DNA from: Stephanodiscus triporus
Lineage: Eukaryota; Bacillariophyta; Thalassiosirophyceae; Thalassiosirales; Thalassiosiraceae
Length of the DNA stretch: 22,332 nucleotides
Assembly (NCBI GenBank): GCA_036939755.1
Contig: JALLAZ010000529.1
Coordinates: 1-22,332 of the forward strand
Direction: 5' to 3'
Positions 1 to 7,935 of the stretch are shown one piece after another. Made by a program: the position numbers and the translations under genes. Each line of letters opens with the position of its first letter. Positions within the stretch are counted from its first letter, which is position 1. A model generated the notes under the pieces. The model did no database searches, had not been told where the DNA came from, and worked only from the letters and a program-made list of their open reading frames with translations.

Positions 1-211
1 TCTTCTAGGAAGTCTTCTAGCTCGAAAAATGTCAGTTGTTACCGGACTCGTAGTATCGCTCTCAAGATAGAGAGAGAGTATGGTGTAGAGAGATTACTTA
101 CGTACCACCAAGTGGCCACATTAATACTTCTTACTCTCTACTTATCTGCCTCTCACTCACGGGCGCGACAGCAAACTACTCTTAAATTGATAAGATATAT
201 TATCATAATCA
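1..211 (+). promoter_or_regulatory. Promoter and 5' leader of the ZIP gene
   Basis: This non-coding stretch lies before the ZIP start codon. It contains a GA-rich run (about 66-78) and a TACGTACC motif at 99-106, roughly 105 bases before the ATG. Related CGTAC motifs lie upstream of other host genes in the window. No TATA box is convincing. The regulatory role is inference from position and recurrence. Confidence 0.4.
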
Positions 212-1512
212 ATGTCCACAGTCGAGGGCAACGTAGGCATAGCCCTCGGCCTAGTTTGCGGCGCTGGCGCTGCCACCGCCATAGGCGCCTCGGTGGTATT
301 CTTCCCCTCCCTCGTCAAACTCGCCTCGAGACGAGTCTTGGCGGCATCTTTGGGACTTTCGGCGGGCGTTATGACATACGTGTCATTTGTTGAGATATTT
401 GCAAAGAGCGTGGGAGGGTTTGAGGTGTCGATGGTAAACGAAGATATGTCCGAGGAAGAAGCTTTGGAAAAGGCGAATTTGGCCTACATATATGCCACCT
501 TGAGTTTCTTTGGAGGAGTCCTTGTGATGTTGGTGAGTCTCATCGGGGCATGCCATAGTATTGTCAGATGTTTCGTAGTCATTCTGTGGTTTCTCTCACA
601 TTTCATTTATGTGACTTTTCCTTCTGTATTAAATCGTAGATTGTCGACGTCTTAGTCAGATGTCTCAGTGGCGAGCACCATCATCACCACGAGGATATTC
701 AGAACACAACGAGTAAAAATGGGACTAAATTCAAGAATGAATGCGATGAGCAAGAAGTAGTCGCCCCCCATTGCGTTGGTTGTTCTGGTGATCCAGTTGG
801 GGAATTGAATGAATGGCAACTAAGGGCTCAAGAGGAGCTTCACGGAAGGGGGGACACTAATACAAGGACATCGGCAACATGCACATCCCACGAAATAGGG
901 ATATTTTGTGATGATTACAGCGGGTCCACACCAAGAGACCCTGATAATGATGGAAATAATAGTGATTCATACAAAGACATCCAGGAGCCTAAGGGAAGGA
1001 ACGAAAATATAGTTGTGGTAGAGAATGCACCAAAGAGTGCCGAATACGAGCAGAGAAAGCTTGTTAAAATGGGCTTGAGCACTGCGGTTGCAATTGCCTT
1101 ACATAATTTCCCGGAAGGCCTAGCAACTTTTGTCGCAGCTCTCAATGATCCTAATGTGGGGGCAGTCCTTGCCGTGGCCATCGGCATACATAACATCCCC
1201 GAGGGTTTATGTGTCGCCCTTCCCATTTATTACGCCACCGGCAACCGCTGGAAAGCATTCATGTGGGGATGCCTGTCAGGTTTGTCAGAACCGGTTGCGG
1301 CCTTGTTGGGTTGGGCAGTATTGGCCCGGGTCATGTCGGATGAGGCTTATGGGATATTGTTCGGATTAGTAAGCGGGATGATGGTTATAATTTCTTTGAA
1401 GGAATTGATACCGACGGCGCATAGATACGACCCAGAAGATAGCGTGGTGACATATTCTTTAATTGCCGGCATGGCCATCATTTCACTATCACTTGTGCTG
1501 TTCAAACTTTGA
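212..1512 (+). CDS. ZIP-family (ZupT-like) metal transporter, two exons
   Basis: This is a ZIP-family transporter that probably moves Zn2+ or Fe2+ into the cytoplasm. Exon 1 is 212-532. A 107-bp intron (533-639, GTGAGT...TAG, phase 0) follows, then exon 2 is 640-1512, giving 397 aa. Hydrophobic helices lie at about 9-31, 42-64 and 91-113. A long acidic loop follows and opens with five His (about 120-124), as expected for the metal-binding loop between TM3 and TM4. The two ZIP signatures are intact: HNFPEG (262-267, TM4) and HNIPEG (291-296, TM5). SGLSEP in TM6 and a KELIP motif near the end also fit. The ATG at 212 gives an immediate membrane helix. A continuous read through the intron stops at 653-655, so splicing is needed. 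An AATAAA lies 108 bp after the stop. Family is sure; the metal and membrane are not. Confidence 0.95.
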
Positions 1513-1620
1513 GCGAGACAGAGGGTTTCATTGATTGAAATGGGGTGCACAACAATGTCTGCTATCTGATAGGGCAGAAGCACAATCTGCTGATGAACTG
1601 TAGCTACTGAGCAGATTCAA

Positions 1621-1626
1621 AATAAA
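1621..1626 (+). terminator. Possible polyadenylation signal of the ZIP gene
   Basis: An AATAAA hexamer sits about 108 bases after the ZIP stop codon in an A-rich stretch. Use as a poly(A) signal is inferred from position only. Confidence 0.4.
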
Positions 1627-1835
1627 ATAGATTTCAGGCTTTGTTGACCTTGAAGTTATGTCCGTGGATGACCTACATTAAACCGACTCAAAGTACAATG
1701 ATAACTAACCTTCTCCTCTTTTCTAGGAGAGGGGCTCGATACCGGCGGGCGAAAGGACGGACAGACGGATGCGCATTTCGGATTTCGGGCCTGCTCTCTA
1801 GAGCCGCACACGCCCGGCCCCTACCAGAGAGGGCG

Positions 1836-2345
1836 ATGACTTTCGATTCAGATGATGATGAGTTTTATGGCAAACAATCGTCAGAATCGGACGCCAGCAC
1901 CGATGGAAACAGATGCAGCACCACTGACGACGTGACGCCATCGGATCCCTTTGGAAACGTTGCCACTCATGAATATCGATCGCGTGAGAGATCTATTAAA
2001 ACCTTATCCTACCTCGACGGGTACGACGAAACGAAAGAAGAGAAATTGCAAGATGGATTTTCACATGGCTATCGGCAATCGTTCAATGATGCATTTCGAA
2101 TCGGTCGTAAATTAGGTTCTCTCTGTGCCAAAGCCGCTCTGTACGAATCTTCGACATTTGGGACGCCAAATATTGGCGCTATGGGGAATTTAGGGCACAA
2201 CTATACAATAAATATAGAAGGTCCTGCATCCTTAGTGAGGAAGTTCTTGAGAGACGAAATTCTTGTTGGTAGAATTGAAAATAACAAAGCACTCGAGGAG
2301 GCATTATCAAAGCTCGGTGATCAACTGAGTCAAGTAAGCATATGA
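1836..2345 (+). CDS. YAE1-domain protein (deca-GX3 family), 169 aa
   Basis: This looks like a YAE1/LTO1-type adaptor. In yeast and humans these proteins link the cytosolic iron-sulfur assembly machinery to the ABCE1/Rli1 apoprotein. The protein has an acidic Ser/Asp-rich N-terminus (1-35). The family hallmark, Gly at about every fourth residue, follows at about 60-95: DGYDETKEEKLQDGFSHGY, then GRKLGSL. This matches the LQQGFNQGY...GRLRGTLSAL pattern of YAE1. The C-terminal half (about 100-169) is not recognised. The ATG at 1836 was chosen because the acidic segment starts there. The frame stays open upstream to 1641, but that part is basic and repeat-poor and looks like leader, with an acceptor-like TTTTCTAG near 1725. 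The gene converges with the WD40 gene, leaving 80 bp between stops. Whether it acts as YAE1 or LTO1 cannot be told. Confidence 0.75.
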   Translation: MTFDSDDDEFYGKQSSESDASTDGNRCSTTDDVTPSDPFGNVATHEYRSRERSIKTLSYLDGYDETKEEKLQDGFSHGYRQSFNDAFRIGRKLGSLCAKAALYESSTFGTPNIGAMGNLGHNYTINIEGPASLVRKFLRDEILVGRIENNKALEEALSKLGDQLSQVSI

Positions 2346-2425
2346 AAAGAATATTACAATATTTAATCCGATGTACAATATCTGTTTCAACTTTGATAGA
2401 TGAAAGCCATCCGCTTTGTTTTCAT

Positions 2426-4498
2426 TCAAAATTTCCATAAATGAAGCATGTGATCAGAACCAGTGACAAAACGCTCATTGCTTAAGCGCGCGACTGCCAA
2501 GGATACTCGTGGTGTCTCGTATGATTTCACGCACTTCCCTGTGTGAATATTATACACCTTGATATTATTCCCGCCGCATGATAGGAAAAATCCTTCACAT
2601 ACATGGATAACCGAAAACACCAAGGCATTCTTTGACCCGAATTCACGTATGCACCTGCCACTGTCTACATTCCAAAGTCGTATCGTTTTGTCATCTGATC
2701 CCGAAATGAGCTCGTGTTCCGAAATAGCAGCGAGGGTTTTGATCCTTCCTGTGTGCCCAACGAGGGTTCGCGCACATGTTGCCGAGGAAACATTCCAAAG
2801 TTTAACATTGCGATCATGCGATCCCGAAGCAAACCTATCTGAGCCCAAGGAAACTATTGCCGAAATGACATCAGTATGGCCCTGAAATGTTTGCAGGCAA
2901 TCGCCTGTGGACACCGAGAATAGTTTGACTGTACGATCCCTGCTTCCGCTCAGGAATCTGTCGCTGTCAATGGGCGCCATAGACTTCACAAAACTGGAAT
3001 GCCCGGTAAACGTACGAATACACTCTTCTTTATCAAAGTTCCACATCTTTACAGATCGATCATCTGACCCAGATATGAAATGTTTGCTATCCAGTACCGA
3101 TATGTCAGTTACCCAATCGCCATGTCCACGAAACGTGCGTATGCATTCTCCTGTATCAGCATCCCACAAACGGACTGTTGTATCCCATGAGGATGAAAGG
3201 AAACGGTTCTGATCTACTGTTACAACTTGTGTGATGGGGGATGTGTGTCCTTTTAAATGTCTCGTGGGTTCAATCAAAGAAGTGGCCACCAAAGAATCGT
3301 GGTCGGCAGAAGCAAATGGTTGGGGAGGCAACAGAATATCAGATTGTGAAAAATTTTCCTGAACAGAATGATCTCCGGCCCTAATGTCACTTCTCTGTTC
3401 CCTCAATTCAGATGGGAACAAGTGGGTATCAGATTTTTTTCCAGTTGATAGAGAATGATTGGCGACAGTCGAGCGCCTCGTCTCGTGGCTCACTGCGCAT
3501 GCTCCGACAATAGGCAATGCTCTGCTCATGTTAATCGTGAAAGGATCGTTTTCTTTCGTTAAACCACTGGGTACGCTTTTCACGCGTCGCAAGAACTCCC
3601 AAGCCTCCTCTGCTTGCGCATTCGCCTCTTCGAGTTCCAAATTGGCACGCTGGATATCTTTGGCAGCAAGATCGCTCACTTCCTTCACTTTCTTCGCAGC
3701 CCCTTCCGCCCTAGCTGCTGCGACCTCGGCTTCAATTTGAGTTTTTCGTGCAACGGCTAGCGCTCGATTGGAATCTCCCATTAAGTCTCTGAGAGTGGTG
3801 GATATTTGAGCCGTCGCAGTCATGGCCGCCTTGGCGGCGGCTTGTCGCTTTGAGGCATGAGCTACGCATTGAAGAGCGGTTCTTTGGGCGACGGAATCCG
3901 AGTCCTCTGGCGTCTTGTTAATCCCGTTAGTTTGAGATCTTCGGAAATCCCAGTAATCTGGCCTCTTATCCGCAGGTGGAGGGACATTATTGACATTACT
4001 TTGGGATCTTCGGAGATTGGTTTTGGATTGAGTGTGGCGTTGCTGCTGAGGATTTGTGTTGGCGACGGGTGGTGTGCCCGGAGATGCCAGCGAGGGTAGA
4101 TCCAAAGGGCGACTAAGCTGCCGTTTCGTTTTGGGAGAGCTCAGATGCTCAAAATCTGAAATCCATCGCTTTGCGGCTGCTTCACGGGCATTATTTCCCC
4201 CCCTTGCCATCTGCGACATGATCCGCGCGTCACCCTTTTTCTCTGCGTGGCCGCTGCGCGGCTTTCCGCCATCGACATGACGATTCAGTTGAAATGAATG
4301 CGGGGCTTCTGTCGGCAGTGCCCATGCTGCTGTAGGCGCCGGGGTGACTTCCCGGTCCATCATTTTCCATGTTTTTGAATGAGTGCTGCATGCTTGCTTG
4401 ACTTGCCGGGGCAGGACTTCCCCCCTTGGCAAAGTCTCTTCGCCAAAGCCCGAAAAACAGAGACTGTCGGAAACAGTCTGGCCGCCCCTCCCCCCCAT
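2426..4498 (-). CDS. WD40-repeat protein with coiled-coil N-terminal half, 690 aa
   Basis: This is a single-exon gene. Residues 412-690 form seven WD40 blades (starting near 412, 453, 495, 536, 577, 617 and 657), with GH...LW and SGSxD motifs in each of the central blades. They make a complete seven-bladed propeller, so the likely role is as a protein-interaction scaffold. Residues about 205-308 are Ala/Glu/Lys-rich and predicted coiled coil. Residues 160-195 carry two RRSQ[ST]N motifs. The first 90 residues are poorly conserved-looking; the true start may be an internal Met at 46/47, 94 or 97, since the first Met lies only 9 bp from the palindrome at 4507-4524. The last blade ends at the stop codon, so the ring probably closes with the N-terminal strand. 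No domain reveals a specific pathway. Confidence 0.92.
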   Translation of the reverse strand: MGGRGGQTVSDSLCFSGFGEETLPRGEVLPRQVKQACSTHSKTWKMMDREVTPAPTAAWALPTEAPHSFQLNRHVDGGKPRSGHAEKKGDARIMSQMARGGNNAREAAAKRWISDFEHLSSPKTKRQLSRPLDLPSLASPGTPPVANTNPQQQRHTQSKTNLRRSQSNVNNVPPPADKRPDYWDFRRSQTNGINKTPEDSDSVAQRTALQCVAHASKRQAAAKAAMTATAQISTTLRDLMGDSNRALAVARKTQIEAEVAAARAEGAAKKVKEVSDLAAKDIQRANLELEEANAQAEEAWEFLRRVKSVPSGLTKENDPFTINMSRALPIVGACAVSHETRRSTVANHSLSTGKKSDTHLFPSELREQRSDIRAGDHSVQENFSQSDILLPPQPFASADHDSLVATSLIEPTRHLKGHTSPITQVVTVDQNRFLSSSWDTTVRLWDADTGECIRTFRGHGDWVTDISVLDSKHFISGSDDRSVKMWNFDKEECIRTFTGHSSFVKSMAPIDSDRFLSGSRDRTVKLFSVSTGDCLQTFQGHTDVISAIVSLGSDRFASGSHDRNVKLWNVSSATCARTLVGHTGRIKTLAAISEHELISGSDDKTIRLWNVDSGRCIREFGSKNALVFSVIHVCEGFFLSCGGNNIKVYNIHTGKCVKSYETPRVSLAVARLSNERFVTGSDHMLHLWKF

Positions 4499-4761
4499 TT
4501 GGCATTGGTACGTAAGTACGTACCATACTACTCTACTTATTACTCCTCTGTCTCACAATTAGGGGTTGACTATGCACAAGCGATGAATTTGTACCATCTC
4601 TTTTTCCGGATGGTGTTCTTCGGTATCTGGTATTCATTTCTACTTGTTCCCTCTAACCTGGGCACAAGGGGGCTGTTTTTTTTATGACTTAGCGGTATTT
4701 TTGAAAGCACCTAATATTATTTTGATACGAATTCGTACTTTATGATATTCCTCGCCAATTT
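4499..4761. promoter_or_regulatory. Divergent intergenic region between WD40 and Ala-rich genes
   Basis: This 263-bp gap separates two divergently transcribed genes. At its WD40 end lies the near-palindrome GGTACGTAAGTACGTACC (4507-4524), which holds two TACGTA copies. At its other end lies the perfect 12-bp palindrome TACGAATTCGTA (4726-4737). The same 12-mer opens the array in the downstream gene's predicted intron. A shared promoter is inferred from gene orientation. Confidence 0.45.
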
Positions 4762-4918
4762 TTGATTCTCCGGTCATTGTTCTGTCACAATGGCAGCGAA
4801 TCTGACATCACCATCTGTCTCACTTCCCAAACTTTGTATTTTCATCAGAAGTTCTTTTCTGATTCTGATGTGCGTCACCACCCAATTCAGATGGCCCTTC
4901 CTCCATTCTCTCTGTGGC

Positions 4919-4951
4919 GTGAATTCACTCCAAAAATTAATGTGAATTCAC
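4919..4951. repeat. Pair of GTGAATTCAC palindromes
   Basis: Two identical perfect 10-bp palindromes (4919-4928 and 4942-4951) lie 23 bp apart, just before the favoured ATG at 4988. They share the GAATTC centre of the TACGAATTCGTA family. They may be binding sites in the 5' leader; function unknown. Confidence 0.6.
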
Positions 4952-4987
4952 ATCACAAGCCATCACTTGACCACTCCACCACCGACC

Positions 4988-6073
4988 ATGGCAAAGAGCA
5001 GCAAGCGGAAATCTTCCTCTCCCAGCAAGGGCGCCCCCCCCCCCCTGTTGTTCGGCCTTCATCCACCCCACAGAAGGCAGCCCCCGCCATCCCAGATGGT
5101 GGAGTTCCCACCCCCAGGCGGTCTCAGCGGCCCAGAAAATCGACAATCATTGAATCTGCAGTGGGTGCAGCTCCTCGTCATCATGTTGCCACCACCATTG
5201 CCACTGTGGCTGTTGGTGCCACTGCCAGTACTGCCATTGCTGGCGCTGGTGCCGCCGCTGGTGCCGCCACCGCCGCCGCCACCGTTTCCGCCTCCCCCAC
5301 AACAGCCACCACCATGAAAAGGCAGGGCGGGGGGAAGGCTGCGGTTTCTGCTGCCATTGTGGATGCACCAATTGATGTGTCTGAGGCAGTCCCCACCAAT
5401 GCCTCAGCCACTGGGAAGTCTCGCACAAGACATGGCGCCGCGGCAGCAGCTACCACTGCCTCCACAACCACCACCAACAACAACAAGAAGGCTCGTGGAA
5501 AGAAGCAGGCTGAGCCAGCCATCCCCGCCGCCATTGCTGTAGCAGCTCCTGTCCCTCCTGCCGCTGCCACAGTCTCCACAAAAGGGAGGGGAGTGGCCTT
5601 GAGGCTGCCTACCAGGAAAAGTGCTCGAAGTGGTCATGCTCATCGCATTGTTGTTCAAGTTCAAGGGAGTGGCAATGATGATGAGGCCCAGTAAGTCAAC
5701 TACGAATTCGTACTGTTTTTTGGATGTAATTCGTATGATACGACTTCGTACTTTGTCCTGTGAAGTACGAAGTCGTACTTTTGTTGAGACAGTACAAATT
5801 CATACTGTTGAATGACTTGGTATGAACTCGTACATTTGAATCTGAGCATACCAATTTGTACTTCTAATTCTGTCCATACCAATTTGTACTGCTTAACACA
5901 ATCATACGAACTCATACTGTTCACCGACGATACCAATTCGTATGTCCATCTCCCCACCCTATGAAATCTTAAGGGGCGATGACGATCCGGACTATGTTGA
6001 ATTGGAGGAAAAGGATGACGAAGACATCAATGAAGAGGAGGAAGCTAACGATGTGGATGAGAAAATTGACTGA
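4988..6073 (+). CDS. Ala-rich basic protein with acidic tail, two exons, frame disputed at a poly-C run
   Basis: The gene is not recognised. The favoured start is the ATG at 4988 (context CCGACCATGG), which gives MAKSSKRKSSSPSK, a nuclear-type basic N-terminus. That frame leaves the rest at a run of 12 C (5034-5045). The frame that continues to 5690 is open from 4762, so either the start is upstream (4762 or 4891) or the C run carries an indel. The body is Ala/Thr/Pro low complexity with basic patches (RRSQRPRK, KKARGKK, RKSAR), resembling AT-hook or linker-histone-like tails. Exon 1 ends at 5690 before GTAAGT. Exon 2 starts at 5974 after TTAAG and restores a Gln codon in phase. It adds an acidic tail rich in Asp/Glu that ends at 6073. 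A DNA- or chromatin-binding role is inference. Confidence 0.5.
5691..5973 (+). other. Predicted 283-bp intron carrying a palindrome array
   Basis: The donor GTAAGT is at 5691-5696 and the acceptor AG at 5972-5973, after a pyrimidine-rich stretch (5946-5960). No AG occurs in the last ~125 bases before the acceptor, a clean exclusion zone. Splicing joins two acidic segments in phase 2. Without splicing, translation stops at 5692-5694. Not confirmed by transcript data. Confidence 0.6.
5701..5942. repeat. Array of nine 12-bp palindromic repeats, period about 28 bp
   Basis: Palindromic 12-mers of the form TAC(G/C)AATTCGTA start at 5701, 5739, 5766, 5793, 5821, 5849, 5877, 5905 and 5931. The first is perfect; others vary (for example TACGAAGTCGTA, TACCAATTTGTA). 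A degenerate half copy lies at 5725. Intervals after the first are 27, 27, 28, 28, 28, 28 and 26 bp. Spacers of 14-16 bp mostly begin CT and are otherwise different from one another, so this is not a plain minisatellite. The array fills most of the predicted intron. Function unknown. Confidence 0.85.
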
Positions 6074-6186
6074 AGCCTCGGATCATTTGAGTGTCACGGC
6101 GAAATCCCAGTGTCTTGATGCAGTCTCCTTGCTCCAAACTATCATCCTCCATTGTCTCTCATCTGTAAGTATTAACGTATGTATTT
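6074..6186 (+). other. Region after the acidic exon, ending in a strong donor-like site
   Basis: After the stop at 6073 another frame stays open and reads like protein (SDHLSVTAKSQCLDAV...). It reaches GTAAGTATT at 6165-6173, a near-ideal splice donor, about 20 bp before the mobile element begins. This may be a further exon after an indel near 6070, with the element sitting in the next intron, or chance. Confidence 0.3.
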
Positions 6187-6338
6187 ATGTACGGGGTTTA
6201 GGCAATTTTTTTGACCTAACCCTAAGTGGGTACATAAGTGGGTACATAGTCGCTACGTGACTGGAAAACGCTCCAGTCACGTAGATGTAGAATCTCCTCC
6301 ATGCGCGCGAGTGCGAAAAAAACTCGAAGTCATAGAAA
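6187..6338 (+). repeat. Left-end repeat H, copy 1
   Basis: This is about 150 bp, shared with 7762-7906. It begins TATGTACGGGGTTT, holds a doubled GTGGGTACATA motif (about 6226-6249), a perfect hairpin (6253-6284) and a distal shared block ending AAGTCATAGAAA. It also contains CCTAACCCTAA, which resembles two TTAGGG telomere units on the other strand; the second copy lacks this. Confidence 0.8.
6253..6284. repeat. Perfect 13-bp hairpin in H copy 1
   Basis: CTACGTGACTGGA (6253-6265) is followed after 6 bases by its exact complement TCCAGTCACGTAG (6272-6284). The same stem with a different 5-base loop occurs in copy 2. It may be a subterminal transposase-binding or folding site. Confidence 0.85.
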
Positions 6339-6378
6339 TCTTCCACCGCCCCCCTAAAATAATAATCCCGCCGAGATC

Positions 6379-7567
6379 ATGTCGTCGTCCTCGTCCTCCT
6401 CGCGAGGAGGCGGTCCAGGAGGACGAGCGGCTGCTCTTCCTCTCGACGCGCGACTTTCCCCCCCCCTACCCCTCCCACTCCAACGACGACGACGACGACG
6501 ACGACGACGACGTCAACATCGAGCACATGCTCGTGGTCGTTCGCGCGCCCCGATCGTCGAGCGCGGGGGGGGGTGGGAGGAGGACGACGACATCGACGAC
6601 CGTCGTCGTGTTCGTGTTCGTGTTCGTGTTGTTTTGTTCGGAGGTGACGCTCGTGACGAATATCGCGAGTTCCCTCCTCGACTCTACGCCGTCGTCGTCG
6701 TCGTCTACGAAGGACGACGACGTCACGATGGGATTGACGAGGATGAACGCATCGTTGATGAATATGACGGAGGGGTATCATTATCATCGTCGTCGTCGTC
6801 GTATCATCATCATCACGAGGAGGGGGGGAATAATTCGACGTCGTCGTCGTCCTCGTTGTTGTTATCGGGAGAAAGAGGAGGGGGGGGAGGAGGGGGGGAC
6901 GAAGAAGATGACTGCGAAGACCACGCGGGATCGTCGTCGTCCGCGACGACGATAATAACGTGGATGGAGGGGACGTTCGTCGGCCCGTCCACGATACGAT
7001 TCTTCGTCGGCCTTCGTCGTCGCGTCGTGCGCGGTCGTCGTCGATCCGGGAAGGAGGACAACGATGACGAAGACAAAAATGTTGAATACGACGACAACGA
7101 AGACAAAGGAGGAGGAGGAGGAGGAGCGTACGAGGACGTCGCATCGGTATGGGACCACGACGTTACCACGAATACGACGAGGGTCGTAATCGACGACCTA
7201 GGGAGGGAAATCGCGCCGCGAGGAAGAATTATGATTGGGAACGTCGACGGCGGCGGAAACGAAGACGACGACGACGAAAACGAAGACGACGTTCGCGTCG
7301 ACCTGGTCGGGCTGGGGATGGACGACAACACGTCGCGACGACGACGACGATCCCAGGCGGACGACGGCGGACGACGGTACCTCCTGGCGAAGTCGTCGAC
7401 GTTCGTCGTCGGCGGGGGGGGGCGGCGGCGGCGGAGGTACCGCGTCAAGGAGGAAGAATGACGATACGACGTCGCTGCTATGGATCGACGCGAGGGATCT
7501 CCGCGTCGCGGGCGCGTGCCGTTTGCCGTCGGACGTCGTCTCCGTGACGTCCGTCGTTCCGGTATTG
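6379..7567 (+). pseudogene. Captured coding-like segment 1: Asp/Ser-rich protein with one membrane helix, several frame breaks
   Basis: This is GC-rich DNA built of GAC, GTC, CGA and GGA triplets, open in many frames, so no single frame is trustworthy. Protein-like stretches move between + frames. First comes EEAVQEDERLLFLSTRDF, then an Asp run, then a hydrophobic helix (about 6615-6690), read in the frame open from 6257. Next come Ser/His/Gly runs and Asp-rich text in the frame of ATG 6379 (to 7461). Last is LLWIDARDLRVAG, in a third frame before 7567. The shifts fall at (TCG)n and poly-G runs, so slippage or base-calling errors could explain them. It resembles a fragment of a single-pass membrane protein captured by the element. 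The family is not recognised. Confidence 0.4.
6483..6512. repeat. (ACG)n microsatellite
   Basis: About ten ACG units encode the Asp run of the captured segment in one frame. Similar GAC/GTC runs recur throughout 6370-7440. Confidence 0.9.
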
Positions 7568-7568
7568 N
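7568..7568. other. Ambiguous base (n) at the captured-segment/R1 junction
   Basis: The only ambiguous base in the window lies directly before repeat R1 begins at 7569. It may mark an assembly join, so the tandem arrangement should be checked. Confidence 0.95.
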
Positions 7569-7756
7569 GAATTAAATACTTATTCGTTAGGTAAAAAAAA
7601 ATGCCTAAACCCCTAAATATCTTTTTGGAGTAAAAATTACCGCGAGGCCTACTAGCTTTAAGAGCGCTAGTACAATTGAATATTTGGGAAATAGGCATTT
7701 TATTCTGCCTAATCTACCTGTAGGAACTCATAAAATTGCCTATACCCAGGTTATGT
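7569..7756 (+). repeat. Right-end repeat R, copy 1
   Basis: This 188-bp AT-rich block is almost identical to 8873-9059, with roughly ten or fewer differences by eye. It contains several GCCTAA motifs, a short dyad CTAGC...GCTAG, and ends TGCCTATACCCAGGTTATGT. The inverted-repeat core is mutated here compared with copy 2. Confidence 0.9.
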
Positions 7757-7761
7757 ATAAT

Positions 7762-7906
7762 TATGTACGGGGTTTTGGTAGGCAAAATTCTTTACTTATG
7801 CAAAAGTGGGTACATAGAGTGGGTACATAGTCTCTACGTGACTGGAAGCACTCCAGTCACGTAGAATCTCCGTGCGAGTGCGAAAAAAAACTCCAAGTCA
7901 TAGAAA
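7762..7906 (+). repeat. Left-end repeat H, copy 2
   Basis: This 145-bp block is homologous to 6187-6338. It keeps the doubled GTGGGTACATA motif, the hairpin (7834-7864) and the distal AAGTCATAGAAA. Its inverted-repeat core has a small insertion (GGGTTTTGGTAGGCA). Confidence 0.8.
7834..7864. repeat. Perfect 13-bp hairpin in H copy 2
   Basis: The stem CTACGTGACTGGA (7834-7846) and its complement (7852-7864) are identical to copy 1, while the loop differs in length and sequence. Conservation of stem but not loop suggests the structure or the paired sites matter. Confidence 0.85.
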
Positions 7907-7935
7907 CTAAAAAACTACATAGTTATTTGCCCGCC

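Noticed and set aside
1641..1835. N-terminal extension of the YAE1-domain protein
   Set aside because: The open frame exists, but the sequence is basic and unlike the family, so it is treated as leader.
5701..5942. CRISPR array
   Set aside because: The repeats are only 12 bp, degenerate and palindromic, the spacers are 14-16 bp, there are no cas genes, and the context is eukaryotic and intronic.
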